Notes: generated from the sequence alone by a model not told the origin. DNA of 64,000 bases from Bradyrhizobium erythrophlei (GCF_900129425.1 NZ_LT670817.1:5766001-5830000); one strand, 5' to 3'; shown: positions 1 through 9,297, numbered from the stretch's first letter. Numbers and translations are program-made.

Positions 1-82
1 GCACCAGCGCAGCCCCGACCATCCCGCGATGTCCGGCAACGAAGACCGTTTTGCCTTTCAGCTCAAACGGGGTTCTTGCCAT
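1..82 (-). CDS. fcl: GDP-L-fucose synthase, 5' fragment (runs off the window)
   Basis: Only the first 27 codons are present. They read MARTPFELKGKTVFVAGHRG and then MVGAAL, which is the Rossmann nucleotide-binding start (GHRGMVG) typical of GDP-L-fucose synthase (GDP-4-keto-6-deoxymannose 3,5-epimerase/4-reductase). The ATG lies inside the end of gmd, a 20-base overlap, so the two are translationally coupled. The pairing supports the call because Fcl uses the product of Gmd to make GDP-L-fucose for surface polysaccharide or Nod-factor decoration. The rest of the gene lies outside the window. Confidence 0.88.
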   Translation of the reverse strand, partial: MARTPFELKGKTVFVAGHRGMVGAALV

Positions 83-1148
83 TGGCGACCTCCCGCCGGG
101 CAATCGCAAGGTCGCCCGCCACCATTTCCTTGACCAGTTGCGCAAAACTCGTCTTCGGCTTCCAGCCGAGCTTCTGGCGCGCCTTGCTGGCGTCGCCGAC
201 CAGCTCATCGACTTCGGTGGGGCGGAAATACACGGGATCGATGCGAACCAGCGTCTTGCCGGACTTCCTGTCGACGCCGGTTTCCTCGATGCCCTTGCCG
301 CGCCACTCGATGCTGCGGCCGACCTCGGCGAGTGCAAGTTCGACGAATTCGCGCACCGAACGGGTCTCGCCGGTCGCCAGTACGAAATCGTCGGGCTCGT
401 CGGCCTGCAAGATCATGTGCATGCCTTCGACATAGTCCCTGGCGTGACCCCAGTCGCGTTTCGCGCTGAGGTTTCCGAGATAAAGCGTGTCTTCGAGACC
501 GGTCTCGATGCGGGCGATGCTGCGCGTGATCTTGCGCGTCACGAAGGTTTCGCCGCGGATCGGACTTTCATGATTGAACAGGATGCCGTTCGAGGCATAC
601 ATGCCGTAGGCCTCGCGGTAGTTGACCGTGATCCAGTAGCCGTAAAGCTTGGCGACGCCATAGGGCGAGCGCGGATAGAACGGCGTGGTCTCCTTTTGCG
701 GGACCTCCTGAACCAGACCGTAGAGTTCCGAGGTGGAGGCCTGATAGAACCGGGTCTCCTTTTCCATGCCGAGGATCCGGATCGCCTCCAATAGCCGCAG
801 CACGCCGATCGCGTCGGCATTGGCGGTATATTCCGGGCTTTCGAAGCTGACGCCGACATGGCTCTGGGCCGCGAGGTTGTAGATCTCGGTCGGCCTGATC
901 TGCTGCATCAGCCGGATCAGGTTGGTCGAATCCGTCATGTCGCCGTAATGCAGCAGGAACGGCACATTGCCGGCGTGGGGGTCCTCGTAGAGGTGATCGA
1001 CGCGCGCGGTGTTGAATGAGGATGACCGCCGCTTGACGCCATGGACGGTGTAGCCAAGGCCGAGCAGATATTCGGCGAGATAGGCGCCGTCTTGCCCGGT
1101 AACGCCGGTGAGGAGCGCAACGCGCCGTTTCGAATCCTGAACCGCCAT
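63..1148 (-). CDS. gmd: GDP-mannose 4,6-dehydratase
   Basis: Converts GDP-D-mannose to GDP-4-dehydro-6-deoxy-D-mannose, the first step to GDP-L-fucose, GDP-D-rhamnose and related sugars. The 361-residue protein has the extended-SDR nucleotide motif TGVTGQDG at about residues 14-21, a TSE catalytic segment near 139-141, and the YxxxK pair at about Tyr163/Lys167 (SPYGVAK). Length is normal for the family. I chose the ATG at 1148 because GGAG lies five bases upstream; a GTG two codons earlier is possible. The stop overlaps the start of fcl, forming the usual gmd-fcl pair. Confidence 0.95.
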   Translation of the reverse strand: MAVQDSKRRVALLTGVTGQDGAYLAEYLLGLGYTVHGVKRRSSSFNTARVDHLYEDPHAGNVPFLLHYGDMTDSTNLIRLMQQIRPTEIYNLAAQSHVGVSFESPEYTANADAIGVLRLLEAIRILGMEKETRFYQASTSELYGLVQEVPQKETTPFYPRSPYGVAKLYGYWITVNYREAYGMYASNGILFNHESPIRGETFVTRKITRSIARIETGLEDTLYLGNLSAKRDWGHARDYVEGMHMILQADEPDDFVLATGETRSVREFVELALAEVGRSIEWRGKGIEETGVDRKSGKTLVRIDPVYFRPTEVDELVGDASKARQKLGWKPKTSFAQLVKEMVAGDLAIARREVANGKNPV

Positions 1149-1580
1149 TTTCACTCCAAGCAGGCGTCGGCACCGCCCAAGCGCAGCTCAACGCCGACGA
1201 ACCACAGACCTTGCGCGCTGGACCGGCCCGCGCCCGCTGCCGCAGACCGGGCGTGCCAACCCCTAGCATGTCCCCATTTGACCGGCCAAATCGACCGCGG
1301 ACCGGCCTTCAGATCGCGGCGCAGGCCATAGCATTCGACCCCGGTGAAGTCTAATACCAAAGTCGATCGGCCCGGGGCAGTCCGGTACCTGCGACAAGTG
1401 CAGCCGTTGACGCGGTGGGGCGGGTGAAACAGGTTGACCAGCTGCGATGAACCGGGTTGATCTCGTCAATCGCCGGACAAAGAGCGCGTCAAGCGCCCCG
1501 GAACGACTGCGCCTATTCTGATCGCAAAACCGGATTCGGCCTGATCAGGCTTGCAGAATGCGCCCTGAGGGAGGGAATGC
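1149..1580. other. Intergenic region between gmd and livG
   Basis: About 430 bases separate two divergently transcribed genes, gmd to the left and livG to the right. I see no coding frame with family resemblance, no RNA gene and no clear terminator. Promoters for both operons should lie here, but I cannot point to convincing -35/-10 pairs. The only strong signal is the GAGGGAGG ribosome site just before livG. Confidence 0.4.
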
Positions 1581-2402
1581 GTGGAACACGCTTTGGAGGT
1601 GCGCGGGGTGTCACTGCGCTTTGGCGGCGTGCGCGCGCTCACCGAGGTCAGTTTCGGCGTCAACCACGGCGAACTGTTCTCGATCATCGGCCCCAACGGC
1701 GCCGGCAAGACCTCGATCGTCAACTGCATCTCGGGCCGCTACCGGCCGACCGAAGGCCAGTTGTTCTATCGCGGGCAAGACATCACCTCGCTCAATCCGA
1801 ACGCGCGGCCCCGGCTCGGCATCGGGCGCACCTTCCAGAACCTCGCGCTGTTTCACCATATGAGCGTGCTCGACAACATCATGGTCGGGCGGCATCACCT
1901 GCTGAAGAATAATTTCATCACGGGATCGCTGTACTGGCTGACCGGCGCGCGGCGCGAAGAACTCGAGCATCGCCGCAAGGTCGAGGAGATCATCGATTTC
2001 CTCGATCTGCAGTCGGTGCGCAAGGCCACCGCGGGCACCCTTCCCTACGGCCTGCGCAAGCGGGTCGAACTCGCCCGCGCCATGGCGCTGGAGCCGCAAC
2101 TGATCCTGCTCGACGAGCCGATGGCCGGCATGAACTTCGAGGAAAAGGAGGACATGGCGCGCTACATCGTCGACCTCAACGAGGAGTTCGGCATGACGGT
2201 CATGATGATCGAGCACGACATGGGCGTGGTGATGGATATTTCCCACCGTGTCATGGTGCTGGATTTCGGCCGCAAGATCGCCGAAGGCGATCCGGCCGCG
2301 GTGCTGGCCGATCCCCATGTGAAGCGCGCCTATCTCGGTGAGGAAGACGAGGTTCTGGTCGATCCCGACGATGCGTCGGCGCCCGCGGAGAGCGCGGCAT
2401 GA
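1581..2402 (+). CDS. livG: Branched-chain amino acid-type ABC transporter, ATP-binding protein LivG
   Basis: One of the two ATPases that power a Liv/HAAT-family uptake system at the cytoplasmic face. The 273-residue protein has Walker A GPNGAGKT at 37-44, the LivG-type degenerate signature LPYGLRKRVELARA at about 154-167, Walker B LILLDEP at 174-180, and a C-terminal switch histidine (MIEHDMG). Translation starts at GTG 1581, six bases after GGGAGG. The stop overlaps the start of the next gene by four bases (ATGA). The permeases and binding protein lie 3.5-7.6 kb downstream beyond an insertion sequence. The substrate may be a carboxylate rather than leucine, because acyl-CoA ligases are embedded in the operon. 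Confidence 0.92.
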   Translation: MEHALEVRGVSLRFGGVRALTEVSFGVNHGELFSIIGPNGAGKTSIVNCISGRYRPTEGQLFYRGQDITSLNPNARPRLGIGRTFQNLALFHHMSVLDNIMVGRHHLLKNNFITGSLYWLTGARREELEHRRKVEEIIDFLDLQSVRKATAGTLPYGLRKRVELARAMALEPQLILLDEPMAGMNFEEKEDMARYIVDLNEEFGMTVMMIEHDMGVVMDISHRVMVLDFGRKIAEGDPAAVLADPHVKRAYLGEEDEVLVDPDDASAPAESAA

Positions 2403-4330
2403 TGGATTATGCCGGCCGGGTCGCGCAGGCCGATACCTATCCAAAACTGTTGCGCCTCAACGCCAAAGAACATGGCGGCGAGATCGCGCTGCGCGAAAAG
2501 GATCTCGGGCTCTGGCGGGGGTTCACCTGGAACGACTATCAAGCCCGGGTGCACGACTTCGCGCTCGGCATGGTCGAACTCGGCCTTGGGAGCGGCGACG
2601 TCATCGGCATCATCGGCGACAACCGGCCGGACTGGGTCTCGGCCGAAATCGCGACGCATGCGATCGGCGCCATGTCGCTCGGCCTCTATCGTGATGTGCT
2701 GGATGAAGAAGCCGCCTATCTGCTCAGCTATGGCGAAGCCAAACTGGTATTCGCCGAGGACGAAGAGCAGGTCGATAAGCTGCTGGCGCTCGCGGGTCGC
2801 GTGCCGAACCTCAGACACATCATCTATTCCGACCCGCGCGGCATGCGGAAATACGACGACCCCCGCCTGATGGAAGCCGACAAGCTCGCCGCATTAGGAC
2901 GCGACCGCGCCGCCCGCGAGCCCGGTCTGTACGACAGGCTGGTCGACCTGACCTAGGGTGAAGACGTCGCGATCCTCTGCACCACCTCCGGCACCACAGC
3001 CAATCCAAAGCTGGCGATGCTCGCGGCAGGACGGGTGCTGCGGCATTGCGCGACCTACCTCGCGTTCGATCCGAAGGGACCGGACGACGAATACGTGTCG
3101 GTGCTGCCGCTGCCCTGGATCATGGAACAGGTTTATGCGCTCGGCAAAGGCTTGCTGTGCCGGATGAAGATCAACTTCGTCGAACAGCCCGATACCATGA
3201 TGAACGATCTTCGCGAAATCGCGCCGACCTTCGTGCTGTTCGCACCGAGGGTCTGGGAATCGATCGCCGCCGACGTGCGCGCCGGCGTGATGGACTCCTC
3301 CCCGCTCAAACAAAGGCTCTACGAGCTCGGCATGAAGGCGGGACTGGCGGCGCTGGCGCAGGGCAAACACTCGATGATCGCGGATGCGCTGCTGTTTCGC
3401 GCCCTTCGCGACCGCCTCGGCTTTACCCGGCTGCGCTCGGCGGCGACCGGAGGCGCCGCGCTCGGTCCCGATACCTTCAAATTCTTTCAGGCGATGGGCG
3501 TGCCGTTGCGCACGCTCTACGGCCAGACCGAATTGCTCGGGGCCTATACCCTGCATCCCCTCGGGGAGGTCGATCCGGATACCACCGGCGTGCCGATGGC
3601 CGGCAACATCGAAATCCGGGTCGAAAATCCGGATATCCACGGCGTCGGCGAGATCGTGGTCCGCCACCCCAACATGTTCCTCGGCTACTACAAGAGTCCG
3701 GAAGCCTCGGCCGCCGACATGAAGGATGGCTGGATGCACTCGGGCGACGCCGGCTATTTCAACGACAACCGGCAGCTCGTGGTGATCGACCGCATCAAGG
3801 ACCTTGCCGAAACCTCGCGCGGCGAACGGTTCTCGCCGCAATACATCGAGAACAAGCTGAAATTCTCGCCCTACATCGCCGAAACCGTGGTGCTGGGCGC
3901 CGGCCGCGACGCGCTCGCGGCGATGATCTGCATCCGCTTCTCGATCATCTCGAAATGGGCGGAGAAACACCGGATCTCGTTCACCACCTACACCGATCTC
4001 GCCTCGCGGCCGGAAGTCTACGCGCTGCTGCGCAAGGAGGTCGAAACCGTCAATGCCACGCTGCCGCCGGCGCAGCGCATTTCCAGGTTTCTGCTGCTGT
4101 ACAAGGAGCTCGACGCCGATGACGGCGAACTGACCCGCACCCGAAAAGTCCGCCGCAGCGTCATCAACGAGAAATACGCTGACATCATCGACGCAATCTA
4201 TGGCGGCAAGCGCGACATTCCCATCGATACCGTGATCCGCTTCCAGGACGGCACCACCCAGCGCATCCGCACCACGCTCGCGGTGGTGGATATCGCGCGC
4301 GATGGAGCGGTGGCGGAGGCCGCGGAATGA
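2399..4330 (+). pseudogene. AMP-dependent acyl-CoA ligase (FadD-like), interrupted by an in-frame amber codon
   Basis: A 644-codon reading frame encodes a long-chain-type AMP-binding acyl-CoA synthetase, but codon 186 (2954-2956) is TAG. The frame continues unchanged after it: GEDVAILCTTSGTTANPK holds the AMP/ATP-binding P-loop (TSGTTANPK), and YGQTE and GWMHSGD motifs follow. The upstream half gives a 185-residue product without the P-loop. A downstream start at 3017 would also lack it, so neither piece should be active without stop-codon readthrough. A CAG-to-TAG change is the simplest cause. It overlaps livG by four bases and would have activated an imported acid to its CoA ester. A sequencing error cannot be excluded from one sequence. 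Confidence 0.85.
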
Positions 4331-4355
4331 ACCAAAATCGGCGTTTCCCACCACC

Positions 4356-4547
4356 GTCATGGCCGGGCTTGTCCCGGCCATCCACATCTTTTTTAGAGTC
4401 ATCAAGCAAGACGTGGATGCCCGGGACTAGCCCGGGCATGACGAATGAGAGTCCGGCATCTCCGGTCGTCATGCGCGGGCTTGACCCGCGCATCCATCCT
4501 CTTCCGAAAAAGAGTTCCTTTGAAAGATGGATTGCCGGGTCAAGCCC
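4356..4547. repeat. Cluster of REP-like palindromes downstream of the ligase
   Basis: Four related hairpin units lie in alternating orientation. The unit at about 4359-4382 has the stem ATGGCCGGG/CCCGGCCAT. The unit at about 4417-4445 is built on GCCCGGGACTAGCCCGGGC. The unit at about 4469-4497 is built on GCGCGGGCTTGACCCGCGC. The fourth is the left half of ATTGCCGGG-TCAAG-CCCGGCAAT at 4531-4547, split by the IS4-family element. The same unit pair recurs at 9189-9276. These match the repetitive extragenic palindromes common between Bradyrhizobium genes. Confidence 0.8.
4537..4547. repeat. Left copy of 11-bp target-site duplication of the IS4-family element
   Basis: GGGTCAAGCCC lies immediately left of the inverted repeat of the element. 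The identical 11 bases recur at 5818-5828 on its right. An 11-base duplication fits IS4-family insertion. It covers the loop and the top of the stem of a REP-like palindrome. Confidence 0.9.
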
Positions 4548-5817
4548 ACGGCTGTCCGGTTTAGATTTAGCATAGCTGGAGGCTCATCTGACGTTGATCT
4601 TGGCTGGTCGAGGGCGATGGATGGAGCAGGTTGTCGATGGGTCGGCGGTGCATGAGGTTGGCGCGGATCAGTCTGGTGAAGACGATCGGACTGGGAATAT
4701 TCTTGTGGGCGGCTTGGGCCAGGCGCAGCAGCAAGAAGGCGATGAGCGCAACGGCGATCTGGATGCGTACGGCATTCTCGGAGGTGCCTACGAAGCGAGT
4801 GATCTTGAGGGTCTGCTTGATCCAGCGGAAGAACAGTTCGATGGCCCAGCGCCTGCGGTAGAGATCGGCGATCTCCTGGGCGCTGGCATCGAGGTCGTTC
4901 GACAAGATGCGGAGCTCGGTTCCGCTCTCGGTCACGACCCTCACCTCGCGCACCGCATCCTTGATGGGATTGCGACGGCTTCTGGCTTGGCGGGCGGGGA
5001 GATAACCGATGCGGTCGGAGAGGATGTTGCTGCCAGCCGTGACCGCCAGCTCTTCGACCAGATCGAGCGGAGTATTGGACTTGAAACGGGTGACGATCCG
5101 GCAGCCGACGGCGTCGAGTTCAGCCCACCAGGCATAATCGTAATAGCCAAGGTCGAAGACATAGGTGGCTCCCGGCTCGATCGGCATTTGCTTGGCCGCG
5201 GTGATATCGTTGACCTTGGCCGTGGTGACTGCGGCATAGATCGGGCGATCGGCGTCGGCATCGTAAATCACGTGTACTTTGGCCCCGCAGACCCCGGCCG
5301 AGAACCGAGCCCAGCCGGCGCTGCGCTCGTTCAAGCGTGCGCTCGTGGCATCGATCAAATAGGTGGTCTCGGCGAGCTTGCGCCGCAGGCTGCGATGGGC
5401 CTGCTTCATCATGATCGCCAACAGCTCGGTGAACACGGCGGCAGGCCGCTGTGCATTCGCATCCGAGAAGGTCGACCGCCGAACCGGGCCGGCGCCCACA
5501 TGGTAGAGCCGCACGGCGTGGCTCGAAAGCCCCGTCACGATCTCCCGCAAGCTCGCTGCACCCGAAAACTGGCCGTAGAGCAACGCCACCAACTGGCTCT
5601 TGGTCGAAAGTCGCCGCACCCGCGCATCGGCATCATGGTCTTCCACAAGCCTGTCGAACTGATGCCACGGAACGTGCTTCAGAAGTCCATGAAATACGCT
5701 ATTCTCATGCCGCATGGTGTTGATCTCCATTCGTGTTCCGGATCGCTTGCAGACGTCCAGGACCGAATAGAATCAATGCCATGCGCTTCGTCCACAAAAA
5801 TTGAACCGGACAGCCGT
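4548..5817 (-). mobile_element. Complete IS4-family insertion sequence, 1270 bp
   Basis: The element has perfect 14-base terminal inverted repeats, ACGGCTGTCCGGTT at 4548-4561 and its complement at 5804-5817, and an 11-base target duplication on both sides. It carries one transposase gene on the minus strand with no visible damage. Removing the element and one duplication restores the palindrome ATTGCCGGG-TCAAG-CCCGGCAAT, which shows it landed in a REP-like repeat. It lies between the broken ligase and livH and may affect transcription from livG into livH. Confidence 0.93.
4567..5715 (-). CDS. IS4-family transposase (DDE, DUF4372-type N-terminus)
   Basis: The 382-residue transposase moves the surrounding element by a DDE mechanism. 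Its start (HGLLKHVPWHQFDRLVEDH) matches the DUF4372-like N-terminal region of one IS4 subgroup. Catalytic acidic residues are expected in TYLIDATSARL, in VFDLGYYDYAWW, and in the Y-R-E-K region YRRRWAIELFFRWIKQ. The start at 5715 (MRHENSVF) is preferred because GGAGATC lies upstream; an in-frame ATG five codons earlier is possible. The frame is intact, so the element may be active. Confidence 0.9.
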   Translation of the reverse strand: MRHENSVFHGLLKHVPWHQFDRLVEDHDADARVRRLSTKSQLVALLYGQFSGAASLREIVTGLSSHAVRLYHVGAGPVRRSTFSDANAQRPAAVFTELLAIMMKQAHRSLRRKLAETTYLIDATSARLNERSAGWARFSAGVCGAKVHVIYDADADRPIYAAVTTAKVNDITAAKQMPIEPGATYVFDLGYYDYAWWAELDAVGCRIVTRFKSNTPLDLVEELAVTAGSNILSDRIGYLPARQARSRRNPIKDAVREVRVVTESGTELRILSNDLDASAQEIADLYRRRWAIELFFRWIKQTLKITRFVGTSENAVRIQIAVALIAFLLLRLAQAAHKNIPSPIVFTRLIRANLMHRRPIDNLLHPSPSTSQDQRQMSLQLC

Positions 5818-5828
5818 GGGTCAAGCCC
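5818..5828. repeat. Right copy of the IS4-family target-site duplication
   Basis: GGGTCAAGCCC repeats exactly the 11 bases at 4537-4547. It is followed by GGCAATGACG, the other arm of the interrupted palindrome. Confidence 0.9.
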
Positions 5829-5861
5829 GGCAATGACGATGTGTAAAATAGGCGAACTGCC

Positions 5862-6755
5862 ATGAACCTGCAGTTCCTGATCCAGCTCCTCGTCAACGGC
5901 CTCGTGGTCGGCACGCTCTATGGCGTGGTGGCGATGTCGTTCGTGCTGATCTACAAGGCCACGCAGGTGGTGAACTTTGCGCAAGGCGAATTGCTGTTGG
6001 TCGGCGCATGGGTCTGCTGGGCGTTGCTGACCAAATATCAGGTACCGTTCTGGGTCGGCATGCCGCTGACGCTGGTGTTCATGTTCGCCTTCGGGATCGC
6101 GATCCAGGTTGTGATCCTGCGGCCGATGATCGGCGAGCCGATCATATCGGTGATCATGGTCACCATCGGACTGTCGACGGTGTTTCAGGCTTCGCTGAAA
6201 TGGATCTTCGGCGTCAACCCGCAGCCGTTCCCGCAGGTGTTCACCAGCCAGTCCGTGAATCTGCTCGGCCTGCAGATCCAGACCGTCTATGTGATGAGCC
6301 TCGTCGTGTCGGTGGCGATGATGGTGGGCATGGCCTGGTTCTTCCGGGCGTCGAAATACGGCCTCGCCATGCGCGCCACCGCCTTCAACCAGCAGGTGGC
6401 GCAGTCGCTCGGCATTTCCGTGAAAAGCGTGTTTGCGATGGCCTGGGCGATCTCGGCCACCGTCTCGGCGGTAGCGGGCGTCGTGGTCGCCGTGGTCAAC
6501 GGCGTATCGTCGGGCCTGTCGGCCTATGGCATCAAGGTGTTTCCGGCGGCGATCCTCGGCGGACTCGACTCCATCGGCGGCGCGGTGCTCGGCGGCATCA
6601 TCATCGGGCTATTGGAAAACATCGCGCAATACATCGACAGCGAATATCTGCACTGGGGCAATCTCTACGAAGTCGCGCCATTCTACGTGCTGATCATCAT
6701 CCTGATGATCAAGCCCTACGGGCTGTTCGGCACCCAAGACATCGAGCGGGTGTAG
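5862..6755 (+). CDS. livH: Branched-chain amino acid-type ABC transporter permease LivH
   Basis: Inner-membrane permease of a Liv/HAAT-type importer, 297 residues, normal length. It begins MNLQFLIQLLVNGLVVGTLYG, has about eight hydrophobic segments, and contains the conserved LivH segments VNFAQGELLLVGAW and GLAMRATAFNQQVAQSLGI, the latter being the cytoplasmic loop that docks the ATPases. It pairs with LivM, which starts five bases after its stop. The IS4-family element ends 45 bases upstream, so the native link to the livG-ligase part has been separated by 1.3 kb. Confidence 0.93.
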   Translation: MNLQFLIQLLVNGLVVGTLYGVVAMSFVLIYKATQVVNFAQGELLLVGAWVCWALLTKYQVPFWVGMPLTLVFMFAFGIAIQVVILRPMIGEPIISVIMVTIGLSTVFQASLKWIFGVNPQPFPQVFTSQSVNLLGLQIQTVYVMSLVVSVAMMVGMAWFFRASKYGLAMRATAFNQQVAQSLGISVKSVFAMAWAISATVSAVAGVVVAVVNGVSSGLSAYGIKVFPAAILGGLDSIGGAVLGGIIIGLLENIAQYIDSEYLHWGNLYEVAPFYVLIIILMIKPYGLFGTQDIERV

Positions 6756-6760
6756 GCAAA

Positions 6761-7834
6761 ATGGCAGGCCCCTCTCTCATTCCTTCCGGCGACTTCCGCA
6801 CAACTTACGCGGCCGACACCACGATCTTTCCGACCACCACCAGCCGCAACGCGGCGATCGCCGGTATCGTGCTGATTTGCTTTGCGCCGCTGGTGCTCAG
6901 CGCCTACTGGCTAAGCATCCTGATCCAGATCGGCATTTTTGCCATCGCAGCCCTCGGCCTGAACATTCTGGTCGGCTTTACCGGGCAGATTTCGATTGGA
7001 CATGCCGCATTCTTTTTGTTGGGCGCCTTCACCTCGGCCTATATCTCGAACACGCTGCCGATCCCGGTATTCTTCGCCATTCCGCTGGCGGGCGTGGTCA
7101 CCGCGCTGGTCGGCCTGATCTTCGGCGTACCGGCAGCAAGGCTGAAGGGGCTCTACCTCGTCATCGCGACGCTGGCGGCACAATACATCCTGCTCGATTT
7201 CTTCTCGCGCGCCGACTGGTTTTCTGGCGGCTCGGTGCCGGCCAGCGCCAATCCGTTCTCGATCTTCGGCTACACCTTTCGCGGCGACCGGCAATATTTC
7301 TACGTGGTGCTCGCCTATCTCGTGGTCAGCTACCTCCTGGTGACCAATTTGATGCGCACCCGCGACGGCCGCGCGCTGGTCGCGATCCGCGACCACTATC
7401 TTTCCGCGGAGATCATGGGCATCAACCTGACAAAATACCGCACGCTGTCGTTCGGGCTGGCGGCATTCTTCGCCGGCATCGCGGGCGCGCTCTATGCGCA
7501 CTATCAACTGGTGGTGTCGAACGAGGGCTTCGGCATCGAACGCTCGATCATCTTCCTGGCGATGGTCATCATCGGCGGCACCGGCTCGATCATGGGCACG
7601 CTGATGGGCACCGCTTTCGTGGTGCTGCTGCCGGAATCGATGGAGTGGATCAGCGCGGGCCTCAAGGGCAGCGCCATCGACAAGGCGCTGTCGCTCAACA
7701 ACAACATCACCTTCCTGCGCGAGATCGCGATCGGGTTGATCATCATCGCGTTCTTGATGTTCGAGCCGGACGGGCTCGCGCATCGCTGGCGGCAGATCAA
7801 GACTTACTGGAAGCTTTACCCGTTTTCGCATTGA
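6761..7834 (+). CDS. livM: Branched-chain amino acid-type ABC transporter permease LivM
   Basis: Second permease of the Liv-type importer, 357 residues. The reading frame is open far upstream inside livH, but family start and spacing favour the ATG at 6761 (MAGPSLIPSGDF), five bases after the livH stop. Conserved LivM features are GLNILVGFTGQISIGHAAFF near residue 67, LKGLYLVIATLAAQY near 128, and the ATPase-docking loop GRALVAIRDHYLSAEIMGIN near 205. Around ten hydrophobic helices are visible. The residue 1-30 leader is longer and more polar than in the E. coli protein. Confidence 0.92.
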   Translation: MAGPSLIPSGDFRTTYAADTTIFPTTTSRNAAIAGIVLICFAPLVLSAYWLSILIQIGIFAIAALGLNILVGFTGQISIGHAAFFLLGAFTSAYISNTLPIPVFFAIPLAGVVTALVGLIFGVPAARLKGLYLVIATLAAQYILLDFFSRADWFSGGSVPASANPFSIFGYTFRGDRQYFYVVLAYLVVSYLLVTNLMRTRDGRALVAIRDHYLSAEIMGINLTKYRTLSFGLAAFFAGIAGALYAHYQLVVSNEGFGIERSIIFLAMVIIGGTGSIMGTLMGTAFVVLLPESMEWISAGLKGSAIDKALSLNNNITFLREIAIGLIIIAFLMFEPDGLAHRWRQIKTYWKLYPFSH

Positions 7835-7891
7835 GGTTGGAACGGGACCGACTACAATAGACCCCAACAAAGAAACCGGAGGAGATTGCCC

Positions 7892-9172
7892 ATGACCATG
7901 AAATCCCTACTCGGCACCGTTTCGCTCGCGCTGCTGCTCGGCGGCGGCTCAGCGACGGCGCAGGCCCAGATCGCGATCGGCCATCTCGCGGATTATTCCG
8001 GCGGCACCTCGGACGTCGGCACGCCCTATGGGCAGGGCGTCGCGGACACTTTCGCCTGGGTCAACAAGAACGGCGGCATCGGCGGCAAGCAGCTCAATGT
8101 CGATACCAACGATTACGGCTACCAGGTGCCGCGCGCGATCGCGCTCTACAAGAAATGGTCCGGCGGCGACAAGGTCGCGGCGATCATGGGCTGGGGCACC
8201 GCGGATACCGAGGCGCTGACCGGCTTCCTGGCGCAGGACAAGATCCCGGATATTTCCGGCTCCTATGCCGCGGCGCTGACCGATCCGGAAGGCAGCAGCG
8301 GCAAGGCAAAACCCGCGCCGTACAATTTTTTCTACGGCCCGAGCTATTCGGACGCGTTGCGCGCCGAACTGACCTGGGCGGCCGAGGATTGGAAAGCCAA
8401 GGGCAAGCCGGGCAAGCCGAAATTCGTCCACATGGGCGCCAACCATCCCTATCCCAATGCGCCAAAGGCGGCCGGCGAAGCGCTCGCCACCGAACTCGGC
8501 TTCGAGGTGCTGCCGCCGCTGGTGTTCGCACTGGCGCCCGGCGACTACAGCGCGCAGTGCCTGAGCCTGAAGAGCGCCGGGGCCAACTACGCCTATCTCG
8601 GCAACACTGCGGCCTCCAACATCTCGGTCATGAAGGCCTGCAAGACCGCCGGCGTCGACGTCCAGTTCCTCAGCAACGTCTGGGGCATGGACGAGAACGC
8701 CGCCAAGGCGGCCGGAGACGCCGCCGATGGCGTGATCTTCCCGCTGCGCACGGCGGTCGGCTGGGCCGGCAACGCGCCCGGCATGAAGACGGTGATGGAA
8801 ATCTCGGGGATGTCGGACCCGACCGGCAAGGTCTATCGGCCCGTGCACTATATCGCCGCTGTCTGCACCGCGCTGTACATGAAGGAAGCCCTCGACTGGG
8901 CCGCCAAGAACGGCGGCGCGACCGGCGAGAACGTCGCCAAGGGGTTCTACCAGAAGGCCAACTGGGTGCCGGCAGGCATGGAGGGCGTCTGCAATCCCTC
9001 GACCTGGACCGAGAAAGATCACCGGCCGACCATGAAGGTCGATCTCTATCGCTCGAAAATCTCGGGTCCGACCGACGGCGATCTCAATGATCTCATGGCC
9101 AAGGGCACCATCAAGCTTGAGAAGGTCAAGACGGTGGAACTGCCGCGCAAGCCGGAATGGTTTGGGTGGTGA
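7892..9172 (+). CDS. Periplasmic substrate-binding protein of the Liv-type importer (type I fold)
   Basis: Captures the substrate in the periplasm and delivers it to LivHM. The protein has 426 residues. Residues 1-25 form a signal peptide (hydrophobic core SLALLLGGG, cleavage after ATAQA), followed by IAIGHLADYSGGTSDVGTPYG, the ligand-binding start of the Leu/Ile/Val-binding-protein family. The ATG at 7892 is preferred over an upstream TTG because GGAGGAGA sits about seven bases before it. The embedded CoA ligases suggest an aromatic or branched carboxylate as ligand, but the sequence does not show which. Confidence 0.9.
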   Translation: MTMKSLLGTVSLALLLGGGSATAQAQIAIGHLADYSGGTSDVGTPYGQGVADTFAWVNKNGGIGGKQLNVDTNDYGYQVPRAIALYKKWSGGDKVAAIMGWGTADTEALTGFLAQDKIPDISGSYAAALTDPEGSSGKAKPAPYNFFYGPSYSDALRAELTWAAEDWKAKGKPGKPKFVHMGANHPYPNAPKAAGEALATELGFEVLPPLVFALAPGDYSAQCLSLKSAGANYAYLGNTAASNISVMKACKTAGVDVQFLSNVWGMDENAAKAAGDAADGVIFPLRTAVGWAGNAPGMKTVMEISGMSDPTGKVYRPVHYIAAVCTALYMKEALDWAAKNGGATGENVAKGFYQKANWVPAGMEGVCNPSTWTEKDHRPTMKVDLYRSKISGPTDGDLNDLMAKGTIKLEKVKTVELPRKPEWFGW

Positions 9173-9188
9173 GATGAACTACAAAGGC

Positions 9189-9276
9189 GTCATGGCCGGG
9201 CTTGTCCCGGCCATCCACGTCTTACTTTCCGCCAGCGAAGACGTGGATGCCCGGGACAAGCCCGGGCATGACGAAC
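9189..9276. repeat. Paired REP-like palindromes between the binding protein and livF
   Basis: Two hairpins stand in opposite orientation. The first, at about 9190-9213, has GGCCGGG-CTTGT-CCCGGCC; the second, at about 9246-9273, has GCCCGGGACAAGCCCGGGC. The flanking words ATCCACG and CGTGGAT make a larger palindrome. It is the same repeat family as at 4356-4547, here uninterrupted. Confidence 0.8.
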
Positions 9277-9297
9277 TTGACAAGTGACGAAGCCCAA

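Noticed and set aside
2894..4405. A 503-codon minus-strand frame opposite the acyl-CoA ligase
   Set aside because: It spans the ligase and part of the REP-like repeats and shows no recognisable protein; treated as an antisense shadow.
6008..6760. Upstream extension of the livM frame within livH
   Set aside because: Sequence before 6761 is in a shadow frame of livH and does not resemble LivM proteins.
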